A stretch of DNA of 64,000 bases from Alphaproteobacteria bacterium (GCA_028285305.1 JANQPV010000026.1:1-64000); one strand, 5' to 3'. Shown: positions 36,315 through 43,988, numbered from the stretch's first letter. Numbers and translations: made by a program. Notes: a model not told the origin generated them from the letters alone.

Positions 36315-37289
36315 TCACGGCACGATGATCACCTTACCAACTGTTTTTCGATCGAGCATTTCGCGCAGTGCCTTGCCCGCATCATTCAGCGAGCGAACAG
36401 TGGGTTCGGCAATCTTTAGCTCTTTCGACTCGATCCACTTGCCCAACTGCTCAACGAAGGGAACCGCGTTCTTGGGATCAGCTCTCACATAGCCTCCCCA
36501 ATCGACCCCTACGAGGGAGCTTCGCTTCAGCAATGCCAGATTGAGTTTGAGCGACGGGATGGAACCGGCCGCAAACCCAACCACCAAGTGCCGCCCTCCC
36601 GGGGCAAGGGATCGAAATGCGGGCTCAGACAGCTCTCCGCCGACGGGATCGTAAACCAGATTGAGACCAGCCTCACCTACTTTATCCTTAAGGTCGGCCC
36701 GCCAGTCCTCCTGTGTATAATCGACAACCTCATCGGCTCCGTTCGCCAGGCAATAGTCTCTTTTGTCAGAGGAAGACGCAGCCGCAATGACCCGGGCACC
36801 CATCGTCTTGGCGACGGACATGGCCGCACTGCCAACACCCCCCGCCGCTCCCAGAATAAGAACGGCCTCGCCCGACTTAAGGTTGCCGCACGTCTGAAAT
36901 CCATAGAGCGCGGTACAATGATTGAGTAAGAAACCGGCAGCCTCCGCGTGCGTCATGTGTTTGGGCAGAGGTGTACACGCCCCTTCAGGCGCTGTTGCGA
37001 GCTCCGCGAAACCACCTGAAAACGCCGAAACGATTACATTGTCCCCGACGGCATGGGTTTGTGCGCCCTCCCCCAATGCAACGATCTCTCCGCTATACTC
37101 TGTGCCGGGAATATAAGGGAGAGGAGGTTTCACTTGATACAAACCTTGTACAAGCAGTCCATCCACAAAGCCCGCTCCCGCGGCCCGGACTCTGATCAAA
37201 ACCTCTCGCGGTCCCGGCTCCGGGTCAGGCACGTCACTGACGGCCAGATTTTCCGGCGGCCCGAACTCTGAGCATTGAATGGCTTTCAT
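36315..37289 (-). CDS. NADPH:quinone oxidoreductase family (zinc-independent MDR)
   Basis: A 324-residue medium-chain reductase: GroES-like N-terminal domain with YIPGTEYSGEIVALGEG, and Rossmann motif VLILGAAGGVGSAAMSVAKTMG. The structural-zinc cysteine cluster is absent. The family reduces quinones or enones using NADPH. It is convergent with the M23 gene (16 bp between stops) and sits 86 bp downstream of the Acg-like gene on the same strand. Confidence 0.93.
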   Translation of the reverse strand: MKAIQCSEFGPPENLAVSDVPDPEPGPREVLIRVRAAGAGFVDGLLVQGLYQVKPPLPYIPGTEYSGEIVALGEGAQTHAVGDNVIVSAFSGGFAELATAPEGACTPLPKHMTHAEAAGFLLNHCTALYGFQTCGNLKSGEAVLILGAAGGVGSAAMSVAKTMGARVIAAASSSDKRDYCLANGADEVVDYTQEDWRADLKDKVGEAGLNLVYDPVGGELSEPAFRSLAPGGRHLVVGFAAGSIPSLKLNLALLKRSSLVGVDWGGYVRADPKNAVPFVEQLGKWIESKELKIAEPTVRSLNDAGKALREMLDRKTVGKVIIVP

Positions 37290-37375
37290 TTTTTCTTCCG
37301 ATTGGCGAAGGTCTGGCAGTCAACCTATCCTGGAATTCGGCCCCGTTCAAATGGCGCCCCGACCGGACGATAGAC

Positions 37376-38605
37376 TTACGTTTCTAGCCGCGTCTCGCGA
37401 AAAACATCATCAAGCGCCCGGCGTGGACTCGGCAATGCCGCAAAGACGGGATACCCCATGCGGAACGCGAATGTTGGTCGCCATTGATCCGTTGCAAGCA
37501 ACTGGGCAAGCTTTCCCGTCATATGGGGCTCGTTGCCCACTCGCCCTTCGCGATCGACAACTTCGATGGCCTGATTGATAGGCTGCATAGCGATCCCGAG
37601 CGTCGTCGCTAAAAGATGCATATGTTGCCAGGCCCGTCCAGCCTCAATCGTTTGCTGACAGTCATATAGATCCCGTACTGACAAAGTGCCGACAATTGGG
37701 GACGCGGGCACCCGGTCTCGCGTGTTCGCCAGCCAAACCGCGTGAGATTGTTCCGCAGATACCGGAGGCAACATTTTCGCGATCGCCAAAAGCGCCGGGT
37801 TCATGCCCGCCGCTTCCAAGGTCGGCCCATCTCGGAATTGTTGGACCTTTTCCGGCGTGAACCGGAACCATGCGTCACTGTCATGGGCCATTTCCTTATC
37901 GGCAATAATCTGCTCCGTCGCTTCAAGTGTCAGCCGATCAAAAACCTCCCTCTGCTCCTCGCCTCTCTTCCAAATGTCCAATCGCACTTCGCCAAAATTG
38001 TCCATGGCGAGGAGGAGACGTTCCAAAGCCGCCGGATCGATGTCTCTTGCCCTGTAACTACCTCGGTTTGTGTGGCGCTTCGGAATGACCGAGTAGAGAT
38101 CACGCGCGTAGAGATCCGTCAGACGCGGCGGATTGGGAACCAAGTCGAGACTCGCCACCCGGCGTAGTTCCCCTGGCCCCTTCAGAGGCTCCAGGATACC
38201 CCGGTCAACGGACAGGGCCACACCGAAGCCGTGGGACGGAGCCGCCACCAACATGTTCTCAATCGCGCATCCTAGCCCCAGATGCATTTCCCGCAAGTAA
38301 GGATCGAAACTCCCTAAATTGCGCTGTTCATCCGCATAGACTTCAATAGAGTCTTCTCCGACGAGGAACATCCAAGGCTGGGTGTTGTGCGGATTGGCCG
38401 CAAGAATGGCCGATTGGACCAAAGCCAACGGTGTTCCTTGTTGCGCGCTACGCCACTCTTTCCATGGCTCATAGGCAGGACCCTGCGAGTTCGTAAAGGC
38501 TCCCCTGTCAACGCCGCGATAGACAACACCACCGGCCACAACGATCGAGACAATCGCCGCGCCTTGCAAGAACTTGCGCCGTGATGGGGTCTTCGTTCCA
38601 GACAT
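37376..38605 (-). CDS. Tat-exported Acg-like nitroreductase family protein
   Basis: From the ATG at 38605 (GGAGG eight bases upstream) the 409-residue product has a twin-arginine signal (SRRKFLQGAAIVSIVVAG) and the Acg nitroreductase-fold domain: ILAANPHNTQPWMFLV, IPKRHTNRGSY and FRMGYP. Acg-type proteins bind flavin. The Tat signal implies export after folding. The TetR gene lies just upstream on the same strand. Confidence 0.85.
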   Translation of the reverse strand: MSGTKTPSRRKFLQGAAIVSIVVAGGVVYRGVDRGAFTNSQGPAYEPWKEWRSAQQGTPLALVQSAILAANPHNTQPWMFLVGEDSIEVYADEQRNLGSFDPYLREMHLGLGCAIENMLVAAPSHGFGVALSVDRGILEPLKGPGELRRVASLDLVPNPPRLTDLYARDLYSVIPKRHTNRGSYRARDIDPAALERLLLAMDNFGEVRLDIWKRGEEQREVFDRLTLEATEQIIADKEMAHDSDAWFRFTPEKVQQFRDGPTLEAAGMNPALLAIAKMLPPVSAEQSHAVWLANTRDRVPASPIVGTLSVRDLYDCQQTIEAGRAWQHMHLLATTLGIAMQPINQAIEVVDREGRVGNEPHMTGKLAQLLATDQWRPTFAFRMGYPVFAALPSPRRALDDVFRETRLET

Positions 38606-38630
38606 GTGTGTAGTCCTCCAGCTAGGCGCT

Positions 38631-39290
38631 CTAATCTCCCAGCGCCAACGCAATCAAGGTTTCGACGGCACTGGCAAGCCGGTCACGCCCTTCTTCGGTG
38701 TTAATGGTGACACCATCAAAGACCTCGATCTTCCGTGAGCGAAGAACGAGATAGTTTGAAGCCGCCCCCAAAAGCACGGCAAGGGCGTCGATATCGACGT
38801 TCGTATCATTCAGACGGCCAGCAAATTGCTGAAGCAAGCGCTCACGTAGCTCAGCCGACCGTGTGGTTCGAATACGCTCAAGTTCAACCGTCAACTCATT
38901 TCGGTCGATTGTCTCCCACGCCATAATCTCAAGAGTCACAGGACGTCGAAGCAAGGCCTCCATATGCCGTTTCATCGCGGTTCCCATCCACACTGAGATT
39001 GTATTCGGTCTTCCATACGGCAGTCCGTCACCGACAATCTCGTCAACGGTCCACCAGAAGTCTCCTTGCTCCGCATACGCCCGAAGGAGACCTTCCATGC
39101 CACCAAAGTACCGATAGACGAGTACCTTATCGACACCGGCCTCCCGGGCAATCGCGTTCACGCCCAACTTGCCGAATCCTTCGCGAGCGATGAAGGCACC
39201 CACAGCATCCAAGAGCCGCGCAGACGTGGTTTTGCGATCTCTCTCTCTTGGACTTGTATCAACTTTCCCAGGGTTCTCGGGCATTTTCAT
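38631..39290 (-). CDS. TetR-family transcriptional regulator
   Basis: A 219-residue regulator: N-terminal helix-turn-helix (REGFGKLGVNAIAREAGVDK, about 35-60), followed by VLVYRYFGGMEGLL, and a C-terminal ligand/dimer domain of about 140 residues. It begins about 15 bp from two GTCAC-N6-GTGAC palindromes, so autoregulation is likely. Its stop is 25 bp before the start of the Acg-like gene, so the two are probably co-transcribed and the nitroreductase and quinone reductase may be its regulon. Confidence 0.92.
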   Translation of the reverse strand: MKMPENPGKVDTSPRERDRKTTSARLLDAVGAFIAREGFGKLGVNAIAREAGVDKVLVYRYFGGMEGLLRAYAEQGDFWWTVDEIVGDGLPYGRPNTISVWMGTAMKRHMEALLRRPVTLEIMAWETIDRNELTVELERIRTTRSAELRERLLQQFAGRLNDTNVDIDALAVLLGAASNYLVLRSRKIEVFDGVTINTEEGRDRLASAVETLIALALGD

Positions 39291-39304
39291 AGCTCAACGC
39301 TGAT

Positions 39305-39346
39305 GTCACCAATGAGTGACCCACCTTGTCACCATTCGGTGACAAG
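39305..39346. promoter_or_regulatory. Twin TetR-type operators
   Basis: Two palindromes of the form GTCAC-N6-GTGAC occupy 39305-39320 and 39328-39343. The second extends to a perfect 9-bp arm pair (CTTGTCACC ... GGTGACAAG, 39325-39346). Centres are 23 bp apart, about two helical turns, and the sites sit immediately upstream of the tetR start. Binding by the adjacent TetR is an inference from position. Confidence 0.75.
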
Positions 39347-39908
39347 GACAAGAAAAATCGGCATTTTCGCTTCGATACAAGAGATCCAACGCATCAAGGT
39401 CCCCGTAACAAGTGCAAGTACGGACTTAATGTGAGCTTTGTGGCATCTATTCGAGAGAATAACACCGCAGCCCATGAGCGACTTCTGGAACATAAATGAA
39501 GGATGGGTCCCGGAAATACTGTAAGGGCGGGCGTAGGAGAAGCTGTTCGCAGGTCCCCTGACCGACTATCTAGTTCTGTCCGCTGCGGCGGAGCAGTCAT
39601 AGAACCCCCACCATTCCCAGCTCGAACTAGACCAGTAAGCTGTATACTGATAAAATGTGTCACGCTCTGGACAATGTACGGTTGTCTAGTTCACGCACCG
39701 GTTTCTTCCTTGCACGTGATAAATTAAGTCACAACTGTGAGAATAGTTGTCCGAACATCTCCGAAAACACTCAAAATGCTTAGAATTGCTGGCTTTTCTT
39801 GAAAGAAACCGTCAACCATGGAGATTGGGCCTCCCTTGATTTATTTTCTGAGTGATCCACATTGAGCCTGAGGCGTACAGAGAGTATTCAACACTCAAGG
39901 AGTTTTTC
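39347..39908. other. Gene-free region between tetR and fasciclin genes
   Basis: About 560 bp with no supportable gene; frames through it give low-complexity, unlike-anything products. It holds a small GC hairpin (TCCGC/GCGGA at about 39579-39592) nested in GTTCT/AGAAC arms, and the word CTAGTTC twice with one inverted copy. A ribosome-binding site (AAGGAG) at its right end belongs to the fasciclin gene. Confidence 0.5.
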
Positions 39909-40403
39909 ATGATACGTACTATCACTGCTGGCTTAACCGCCCTTTTCCTCGCCACGTCTGTTTACGCGGGCACCCAAAAGTCTAACGACATCGTTGACAC
40001 CGCGATTGGCGCCGGCCAATTCACGACGTTGACGGCGGCACTGGACGCAGCCGGACTGGTTGAGACGCTCAAAGGCGAAGGCCCGTTCACTGTCTTCGCT
40101 CCCACCGATGAAGCCTTTGCCGCACTTCCTGAAGGGACAGTCGAAGATCTCCTCAAGCCGGAAAACAAAGCACAGCTTGTAGCCGTCCTCACGTACCATG
40201 TCGTACCCGGCAAAGTCATGTCCGGTGATCTGGCTGGAAAGTCTCTCGACGCTGAAACCGTGCAAGGCGCAACTGTTGCGGTTGACGGCACCAACGACGG
40301 CGTAACCGTCAACGAAGCCAATGTTGTTTCTGCTGACGTAAAGGCGTCAAACGGCGTGATTCACGTTATTGACCAAGTGATTTTGCCGCCTGCTGCGGAA
40401 TAA
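39909..40403 (+). CDS. Fasciclin (FAS1) domain secreted protein
   Basis: A 164-residue protein with a signal peptide (about 1-20) and a single FAS1 domain: [20 protein letters not shown], then [17 protein letters not shown], and the closing [16 protein letters not shown]1 proteins are secreted adhesion or surface proteins. The ATG at 39909 is preceded by AAGGAG; the longer frame from 39852 is not used. Confidence 0.93.
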   Translation: MIRTITAGLTALFLATSVYAGTQKSNDIVDTAIGAGQFTTLTAALDAAGLVETLKGEGPFTVFAPTDEAFAALPEGTVEDLLKPENKAQLVAVLTYHVVPGKVMSGDLAGKSLDAETVQGATVAVDGTNDGVTVNEANVVSADVKASNGVIHVIDQVILPPAAE

Positions 40404-40426
40404 GTCTCTTTGCAGATCAAGTGAGT

Positions 40427-40463
40427 AGGGTCCGGTCGTGACTTGGCGGCCGGACCCTTTCCT
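40427..40463 (+). terminator. Rho-independent terminator of the fasciclin gene
   Basis: A perfect 9-bp stem AGGGTCCGG/CCGGACCCT (40427-40435 and 40450-40458) has a 14-nt loop and is followed by TTCCTT; it is 24 bp past the stop codon. Confidence 0.75.
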
Positions 40464-40555
40464 TATTGCGGAAGTCGCGAACTTGGCCAAACTGATCGAA
40501 GCAGAGATTGAACCTAGGCCGCCAAAAGCCCGTATAAGTCCGAAAGAGACGTGCC

Positions 40556-40870
40556 ATGATCCCCCGCGCTATTATCATCCTTGGAACTTTTGCATTTGTC
40601 GCCCTGATCTTGTGGGGCTTTGGACTAAACATCGGTTTTGACAGGCCGGAAACGCACTTGTTCTCGGCGCCTTGGGTCATTGTCACGATCGCCGATCTTT
40701 ATTTGGGTCTCATCCTGTTCTCAATCGTCGTGTTTATGTTGGAGAGCAACAAGCTCGTCGCCTTTGCATGGATCGCACCCGGATTTGTTTTGGGAAACTT
40801 AGTCCCGGCGGTTTATCTGCTCGTCCGCGGACTTCGCCTCCTCAGTGAACGGCCTCCTGAAAAAGCGTGA
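40556..40870 (+). CDS. Small integral membrane protein of unknown family
   Basis: A 104-residue protein with three hydrophobic helices (about 3-22, 38-60 and 66-92). It contains the segment APWVIVTIADLYLGLILF, which recalls DUF2834/DUF1475-like proteins, but I am not certain which. It has no signal peptide and ends with a charged tail. It is preceded by a plausible AAAGAG ribosome-binding site. The 136-bp repeat lies 55 bp past its stop. Confidence 0.75.
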   Translation: MIPRAIIILGTFAFVALILWGFGLNIGFDRPETHLFSAPWVIVTIADLYLGLILFSIVVFMLESNKLVAFAWIAPGFVLGNLVPAVYLLVRGLRLLSERPPEKA

Positions 40871-40925
40871 GGACCGGAATCGTCATCCCGGCCCTCAGCA
40901 TTCGTTAAACTCACTTGCTTTGGAC

Positions 40926-41061
40926 TAGAGCCGTTTTGGTTTTGACGGAAACACAAAACGGCTCCAGATTCTTTGTTTTGCGCGTTTCCTGACGGTGGTA
41001 AGGCGCATTCGCGCCGAGCGATTCCGTTCGCTTGGTCGATTGATCCTCGATCAATCGCCTC
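40926..41061. repeat. 136-bp multi-hairpin dispersed repeat, copy 2 (inverted)
   Basis: The reverse complement of 1-136 with five substitutions. The long hairpin is at 40928-40938/40954-40964, and the terminal palindrome at 41037-41045/41049-41057 keeps 9 of its 11 bp. It lies between the convergent small membrane gene and the VOC-protein gene. Two differences fall in stems (one changes an A-T pair to a G-T wobble, one a loop-closing pair) and one in the loop of the long hairpin, one in a spacer and one at the outer edge of the palindrome. Confidence 0.9.
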
Positions 41062-41084
41062 TCAAGCTCACACCTGGAAACGCC

Positions 41085-41450
41085 CTAGCCCAGTTTGCAA
41101 ATGCACAAGCGGTTCCCGTCTAAGTCGCGGAAATACCCACCATAAAATCCCGGTATGCCGTCTGCGGGCGCCTCTTCGCCTTGGCCACCCATCTCAATAA
41201 CTTTTTGATAGACCTTATCCACGGTCTCTTTGTCCGCCGCGCCGATGGAGGGCATCACACCATTTCCCACGGTCGCCGGCTCACCATTCGCGGGCGTACC
41301 GACACCCAGCATGGCGCCTTTGCCGTCACCATAAAACTGCAAGCGATCGTTGTTGAAGACGCGGCCAACGCCCATAACCTCGAAGATGGCGTCATAGAAT
41401 TCGAGCGCCTTCTCTTTGTTGTTAGAGCCAATAACAGTGTAAGCAATCAT
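41085..41450 (-). CDS. VOC-superfamily (glyoxalase/bleomycin-resistance fold) protein
   Basis: A 121-residue protein with the paired beta-alpha-beta-beta-beta motifs of the vicinal oxygen chelate fold: IAYTVIGSNNKEKALEFYDA at the start and GFYGGYFRDLDGNRLCICKLG at the end. It is probably a small metal-dependent or binding protein; the substrate is not evident. AAGGAG precedes the ATG. Its stop is 24 bp from the second hairpin repeat. Confidence 0.88.
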   Translation of the reverse strand: MIAYTVIGSNNKEKALEFYDAIFEVMGVGRVFNNDRLQFYGDGKGAMLGVGTPANGEPATVGNGVMPSIGAADKETVDKVYQKVIEMGGQGEEAPADGIPGFYGGYFRDLDGNRLCICKLG

Positions 41451-41569
41451 CAGGGGTCTCCTTTAAAAACTCTCCTAGTATGCTCTTACGATCCCGAGCC
41501 CATTCCCCTCAAGTCAAAACCAATTGAACATGGGAGTCATTCCGATTCGGCGCATCTCAGTGCGCACCC

Positions 41570-42613
41570 CTAAATCTCGCGGCAGAATTTCGCAATGCTG
41601 GCCGCCGTTTCCCGGCTGATCTCGGGGCACGCGATCGCGAAGATTTCGACGGCGTGCGGTGTTCCCATGACCTGCCGGCACTGGGTGGGTACGCCGGCGC
41701 GCAGAAGCAGACGGTAAAATTCAAGTCCTTCGTCCCGCAAAGGATCGCACTCATTCAGACTGATGAAGGTCGGCACAAGGCCTTTGACATCATCAACCGT
41801 GGCTAAGCCGGGCCAAGCCAGTGGATTCTTTTGCTCTACGTGTTCAATGCCATAGGCAAGCGGAATACTGTTTCCATGCACATTGATCACCAGCCCATTG
41901 TTTTCGGCCGAGGACGGAAGATGATCTTGCGGCCACTTTCCTGCAATAAACGGACACAGTGCATAAAGACCCCGGATAAGACCCAAATCGCCGTCTTGCT
42001 TGAGTTTTAGACCTGTGGCGAGCGTCAGGTTCCCGCCCCCGCTCTCTCCAGCAACAATTACATGGTTGGGATCGATGCCAAAATCTCCCGCATTCGCAGT
42101 CACCCACTTGAGCCCTGAAACACAATCGTTGAGGCCGCCCGGGAACGGAACAATCTCTGGAGACGAGGACGGCGTGATGCAATTGCGGAAGTCGACCATG
42201 GCAACAGCCACACCTTGTTGAGCGATAATTTTGCCCCAGGCCCTGTACAAACCGTAAAAACAGGACATATGCGCCATGCCGCCCCCATGGATATAATAGA
42301 CGCACGGAACAGGTCCTTCGCTCTCTGGGCGAATAAAATTCAGCTTGATCGTATTGCCATCCGGAGAAGACACGAATTCATGCTCGCTTATGTCGAGCCC
42401 TGTGGACGGCGCCACTTCTTCATTGTCGATCATGTCCAGAAACTGTTTGGTTTGCTCAAGTACGGCGAGGGCTTCCGGGGTGTTCGCTTTGGCAACGACG
42501 TCTTCTCGCGATGTGCCGTTTTGTTCGACCGGTGCCGGCATAGCGCCCAACATGGTACGAATACGCGGATCAAGGCGCTCATCTGAGGCGATTTTGTTTA
42601 CGGGCGCGTCCAT
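41570..42613 (-). CDS. Alpha/beta hydrolase, hormone-sensitive lipase family
   Basis: A 347-residue esterase: oxyanion motif YYIHGGGMAH, nucleophile elbow AGESGGGN, and a late GTPHAVEIF His. This is the HSL/GDSAG (family IV) class acting on short acyl esters. The ATG at 42613 is chosen with a GGAGGAG six bases upstream; the TTG at 42628 falls inside that ribosome-binding site. Confidence 0.92.
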   Translation of the reverse strand: MDAPVNKIASDERLDPRIRTMLGAMPAPVEQNGTSREDVVAKANTPEALAVLEQTKQFLDMIDNEEVAPSTGLDISEHEFVSSPDGNTIKLNFIRPESEGPVPCVYYIHGGGMAHMSCFYGLYRAWGKIIAQQGVAVAMVDFRNCITPSSSPEIVPFPGGLNDCVSGLKWVTANAGDFGIDPNHVIVAGESGGGNLTLATGLKLKQDGDLGLIRGLYALCPFIAGKWPQDHLPSSAENNGLVINVHGNSIPLAYGIEHVEQKNPLAWPGLATVDDVKGLVPTFISLNECDPLRDEGLEFYRLLLRAGVPTQCRQVMGTPHAVEIFAIACPEISRETAASIAKFCREI

Positions 42614-42729
42614 AGCAGTCTCCTCCAACCGTTAGAATTCATGTGCTTGCATGTTCATTACGGTGCTAACTGGAGGGATGCAAGGCGCGACCAAACGAAG
42701 TGCGGATCTTCGTCGGGTGGGAGGTCCCC

Positions 42730-42774
42730 AAAAGAAAACCCCCGGCGCATCATGATAAGGGGTGCGTCCGGGGG
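42730..42774 (-). terminator. Rho-independent terminator of the small-peptide genes
   Basis: On the minus strand, the arms CCCCCGGACGCA and TGCGCCGGGGG (one bulged base) close a 13-nt loop and are followed by TTTTCTTTT. It lies about 38 bp beyond the third small peptide gene and 117 bp before the HSL esterase start, so the esterase probably has its own promoter. Confidence 0.88.
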
Positions 42775-42811
42775 CGGGAGAGAATTCTCTAATTCTCTTG
42801 GGGGGTAAAGC

Positions 42812-42901
42812 TTACAAGATCGCGAAGGGTGCGGCCACGGCACTCAAGCCATAAAGGCTGACGGCGATCGGAATAAGCTCCATAAAGGATCTCATTTTCA
42901 T
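42812..42901 (-). CDS. Small hydrophobic peptide, third member (29 aa)
   Basis: A 29-residue frame (ATG at 42901, TAA at 42812) lies 31 bp after the second 32-aa peptide gene. The N-terminus is charged (KMR) and the rest hydrophobic: IPIAVSLYGLSAVAAPFAIL. The stretch LSAVAAPF lines up with LGAVVNQF and LGAVINQF of the two peptides upstream (shared LxAVxxxF), so I regard it as a divergent paralogue. The ribosome-binding site is weaker than those of the other two; an ATG at 42895 is an alternative. A strong terminator follows. Function unknown. Confidence 0.55.
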   Translation of the reverse strand: MKMRSFMELIPIAVSLYGLSAVAAPFAIL

Positions 42902-42932
42902 TCTCGTATCTGGTTACTCAGTGTTCGTTCTA

Positions 42933-43031
42933 TTAGACGACAACGCCGAGGGTGAATTGGTTTATGACCGCGCCAAGGGCGGCGATGGTGATGGCTGTGG
43001 TAATCAAAGCTGCTGTAAATCCGATTTTCAT
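42933..43031 (-). CDS. Small hydrophobic peptide (32 aa), copy 2
   Basis: A 32-residue frame with GGAGAGAG six bases before the ATG. The N-terminus is MKIGFTAALITTAIT and the C-terminus NQFTLGVVV, giving one hydrophobic segment spanning nearly the whole chain, with Lys as the only basic residue and no acidic residue. It differs from copy 1 in 15 of 99 bases, but nine of the twelve changed codons are silent and the three amino-acid changes are conservative or mild (K/R2, I/V23, L/T28). This pattern supports translation. It may sit in or on the inner membrane. Function unknown. Confidence 0.82.
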   Translation of the reverse strand: MKIGFTAALITTAITIAALGAVINQFTLGVVV

Positions 43032-43076
43032 GTCTCTCTCCAATAGGTTGGTTGGGGGTAAGAACTAAAAGCTCAA

Positions 43077-43175
43077 TTAGACGACCACACCGGTGGTGAA
43101 TTGGTTCACGACAGCACCCAAAGCGGCGATCGTGATGGCGGTGGTGATCAAAGCTGCTGTAAATCCGATTCTCAT
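43077..43175 (-). CDS. Small hydrophobic peptide (32 aa), copy 1
   Basis: A 32-residue frame with a strong ribosome-binding site (AAGGAG, six-base spacer) before the ATG at 43175. It begins MRIGFTAALITTAIT and ends NQFTTGVVV. Similarity to copy 2 extends across the coding region and about ten bases of ribosome-binding site, and stops abruptly outside these bounds, so the shared unit is the gene. It is the promoter-proximal gene of a three-gene minus-strand cluster, and an AT-rich region with direct repeats lies upstream. It resembles no family I know; it is not a light-harvesting or CydX-type peptide (no His, no such motif). Confidence 0.85.
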   Translation of the reverse strand: MRIGFTAALITTAITIAALGAVVNQFTTGVVV

Positions 43176-43280
43176 GTCTCTCTCCTTTGAATTTCTGAGG
43201 CCGTCTCGGCCAGTGAACTCAATGTAGGCTTCTTTGATGAAATTACAATGAATAAAACGATAAATATTTACTGTTTATCA

Positions 43281-43317
43281 TTCATGGTACGATTTTGCGC
43301 TTTTCAAGGTATGATTT
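43281..43317. promoter_or_regulatory. Tandem 15-bp direct repeat upstream of small-peptide genes
   Basis: TTCATGGTACGATTT (43281-43295) and TTCAAGGTATGATTT (43303-43317) match at 13 of 15 bases and are offset by 22 bp, two helical turns. They lie 105-140 bp upstream of the first peptide start, next to an AT-rich stretch with TAAATATTTA. Position and phasing suggest a binding site for an activator or repressor dimer; the protein is unknown. Confidence 0.6.
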
Positions 43318-43454
43318 AGCACTATGCACAAAACGCATGGCTCGCGGAGCCGTAAGAAAAACTGTAATATCTGGCGAATTTCCCTTAGTTTTGCTGACCC
43401 ATGATCTCTGCCGTGATCAATTCTAATTACGTCGGGTCGAGGCTAGCGGATGCC

Positions 43455-43497
43455 CTATTTCGCACTTGCGGAATGACTATTTCGCATATGCGGTATG
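43455..43497. promoter_or_regulatory. Tandem palindrome-like repeat upstream of 43560 gene
   Basis: Two copies of CTATTTCGCA-N2-TGCGG-N-ATG lie at 43455-43475 and 43477-43497 with a 22-bp offset; each holds an imperfect inverted repeat TTTCGCA/TGCGGAA or TGCGGTA. They sit 60-105 bp before the start of the plus-strand gene at 43560. The period equals that of the neighbouring 15-bp repeat pair, though the sequences differ. Confidence 0.55.
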
Positions 43498-43559
43498 CAA
43501 CGGAGCAGAGCCGGAGGGATAGGTTGGGACGATTGCGAGAGAGAGGAAGGAGACTTTCT

Positions 43560-43979
43560 ATGAGTGAACCCATTTATGAGAGGTTCCTCGGTAAGTGGAT
43601 ATTGGATGTGGCCTCCTGCATCTATGAACAAGGTGACCCGCCAAAATCGGGCACCTACGAAATCACTAAGCACGGCGAAAAGATCAGCTTTCGTATGCAG
43701 TGGGTCGATGCGGAGAACGAAGCCTACGATATGACGTTCAGCGGTGTGCCCGACGGCGAGCCGACACCGTTCGCTGGTGGTGATTTGGCGGACGCCCTTT
43801 CGATCACAGCCGTATCGAAGGACCGCCTAAATACCTCAGCTTATATGAAAGGGGTGGAATTGATGATCGCAACGCGCACACTGTCTGAAGACGGGGCGTC
43901 AATGCGAATAACTCAGACGGTCCGTCTTCCCGACGGTACCGAGCCGACGAACACATCCACGTATCATCGAATGCAGTGA
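43560..43979 (+). CDS. Small conserved protein, function unknown
   Basis: From the ATG at 43560 (GGAAGGAG ahead) the product is 139 residues and reads as a beta-rich small protein: FLGKWILDVASCIYEQGDPP, then KISFRMQWVDAENEAYDMTF, and ISMRITQTVRL-like strands. It suggests a lipocalin or calycin-like barrel, but I cannot place it in a family. The longer frame from 43401 is unlikely. It is convergent with the DUF2336 gene (9 bp between stops). Confidence 0.7.
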   Translation: MSEPIYERFLGKWILDVASCIYEQGDPPKSGTYEITKHGEKISFRMQWVDAENEAYDMTFSGVPDGEPTPFAGGDLADALSITAVSKDRLNTSAYMKGVELMIATRTLSEDGASMRITQTVRLPDGTEPTNTSTYHRMQ

Positions 43980-43988
43980 GCTTGTTGG

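Noticed and set aside
39394-39663. 89-codon frame in the gap before the fasciclin gene
   Set aside because: Low-complexity translation and no start context; treated as chance.
42812-43175. Small peptides as light-harvesting or cytochrome bd (CydX) subunits
   Set aside because: They lack the histidine of light-harvesting peptides and CydX motifs, and no photosynthesis or cyd genes are nearby.
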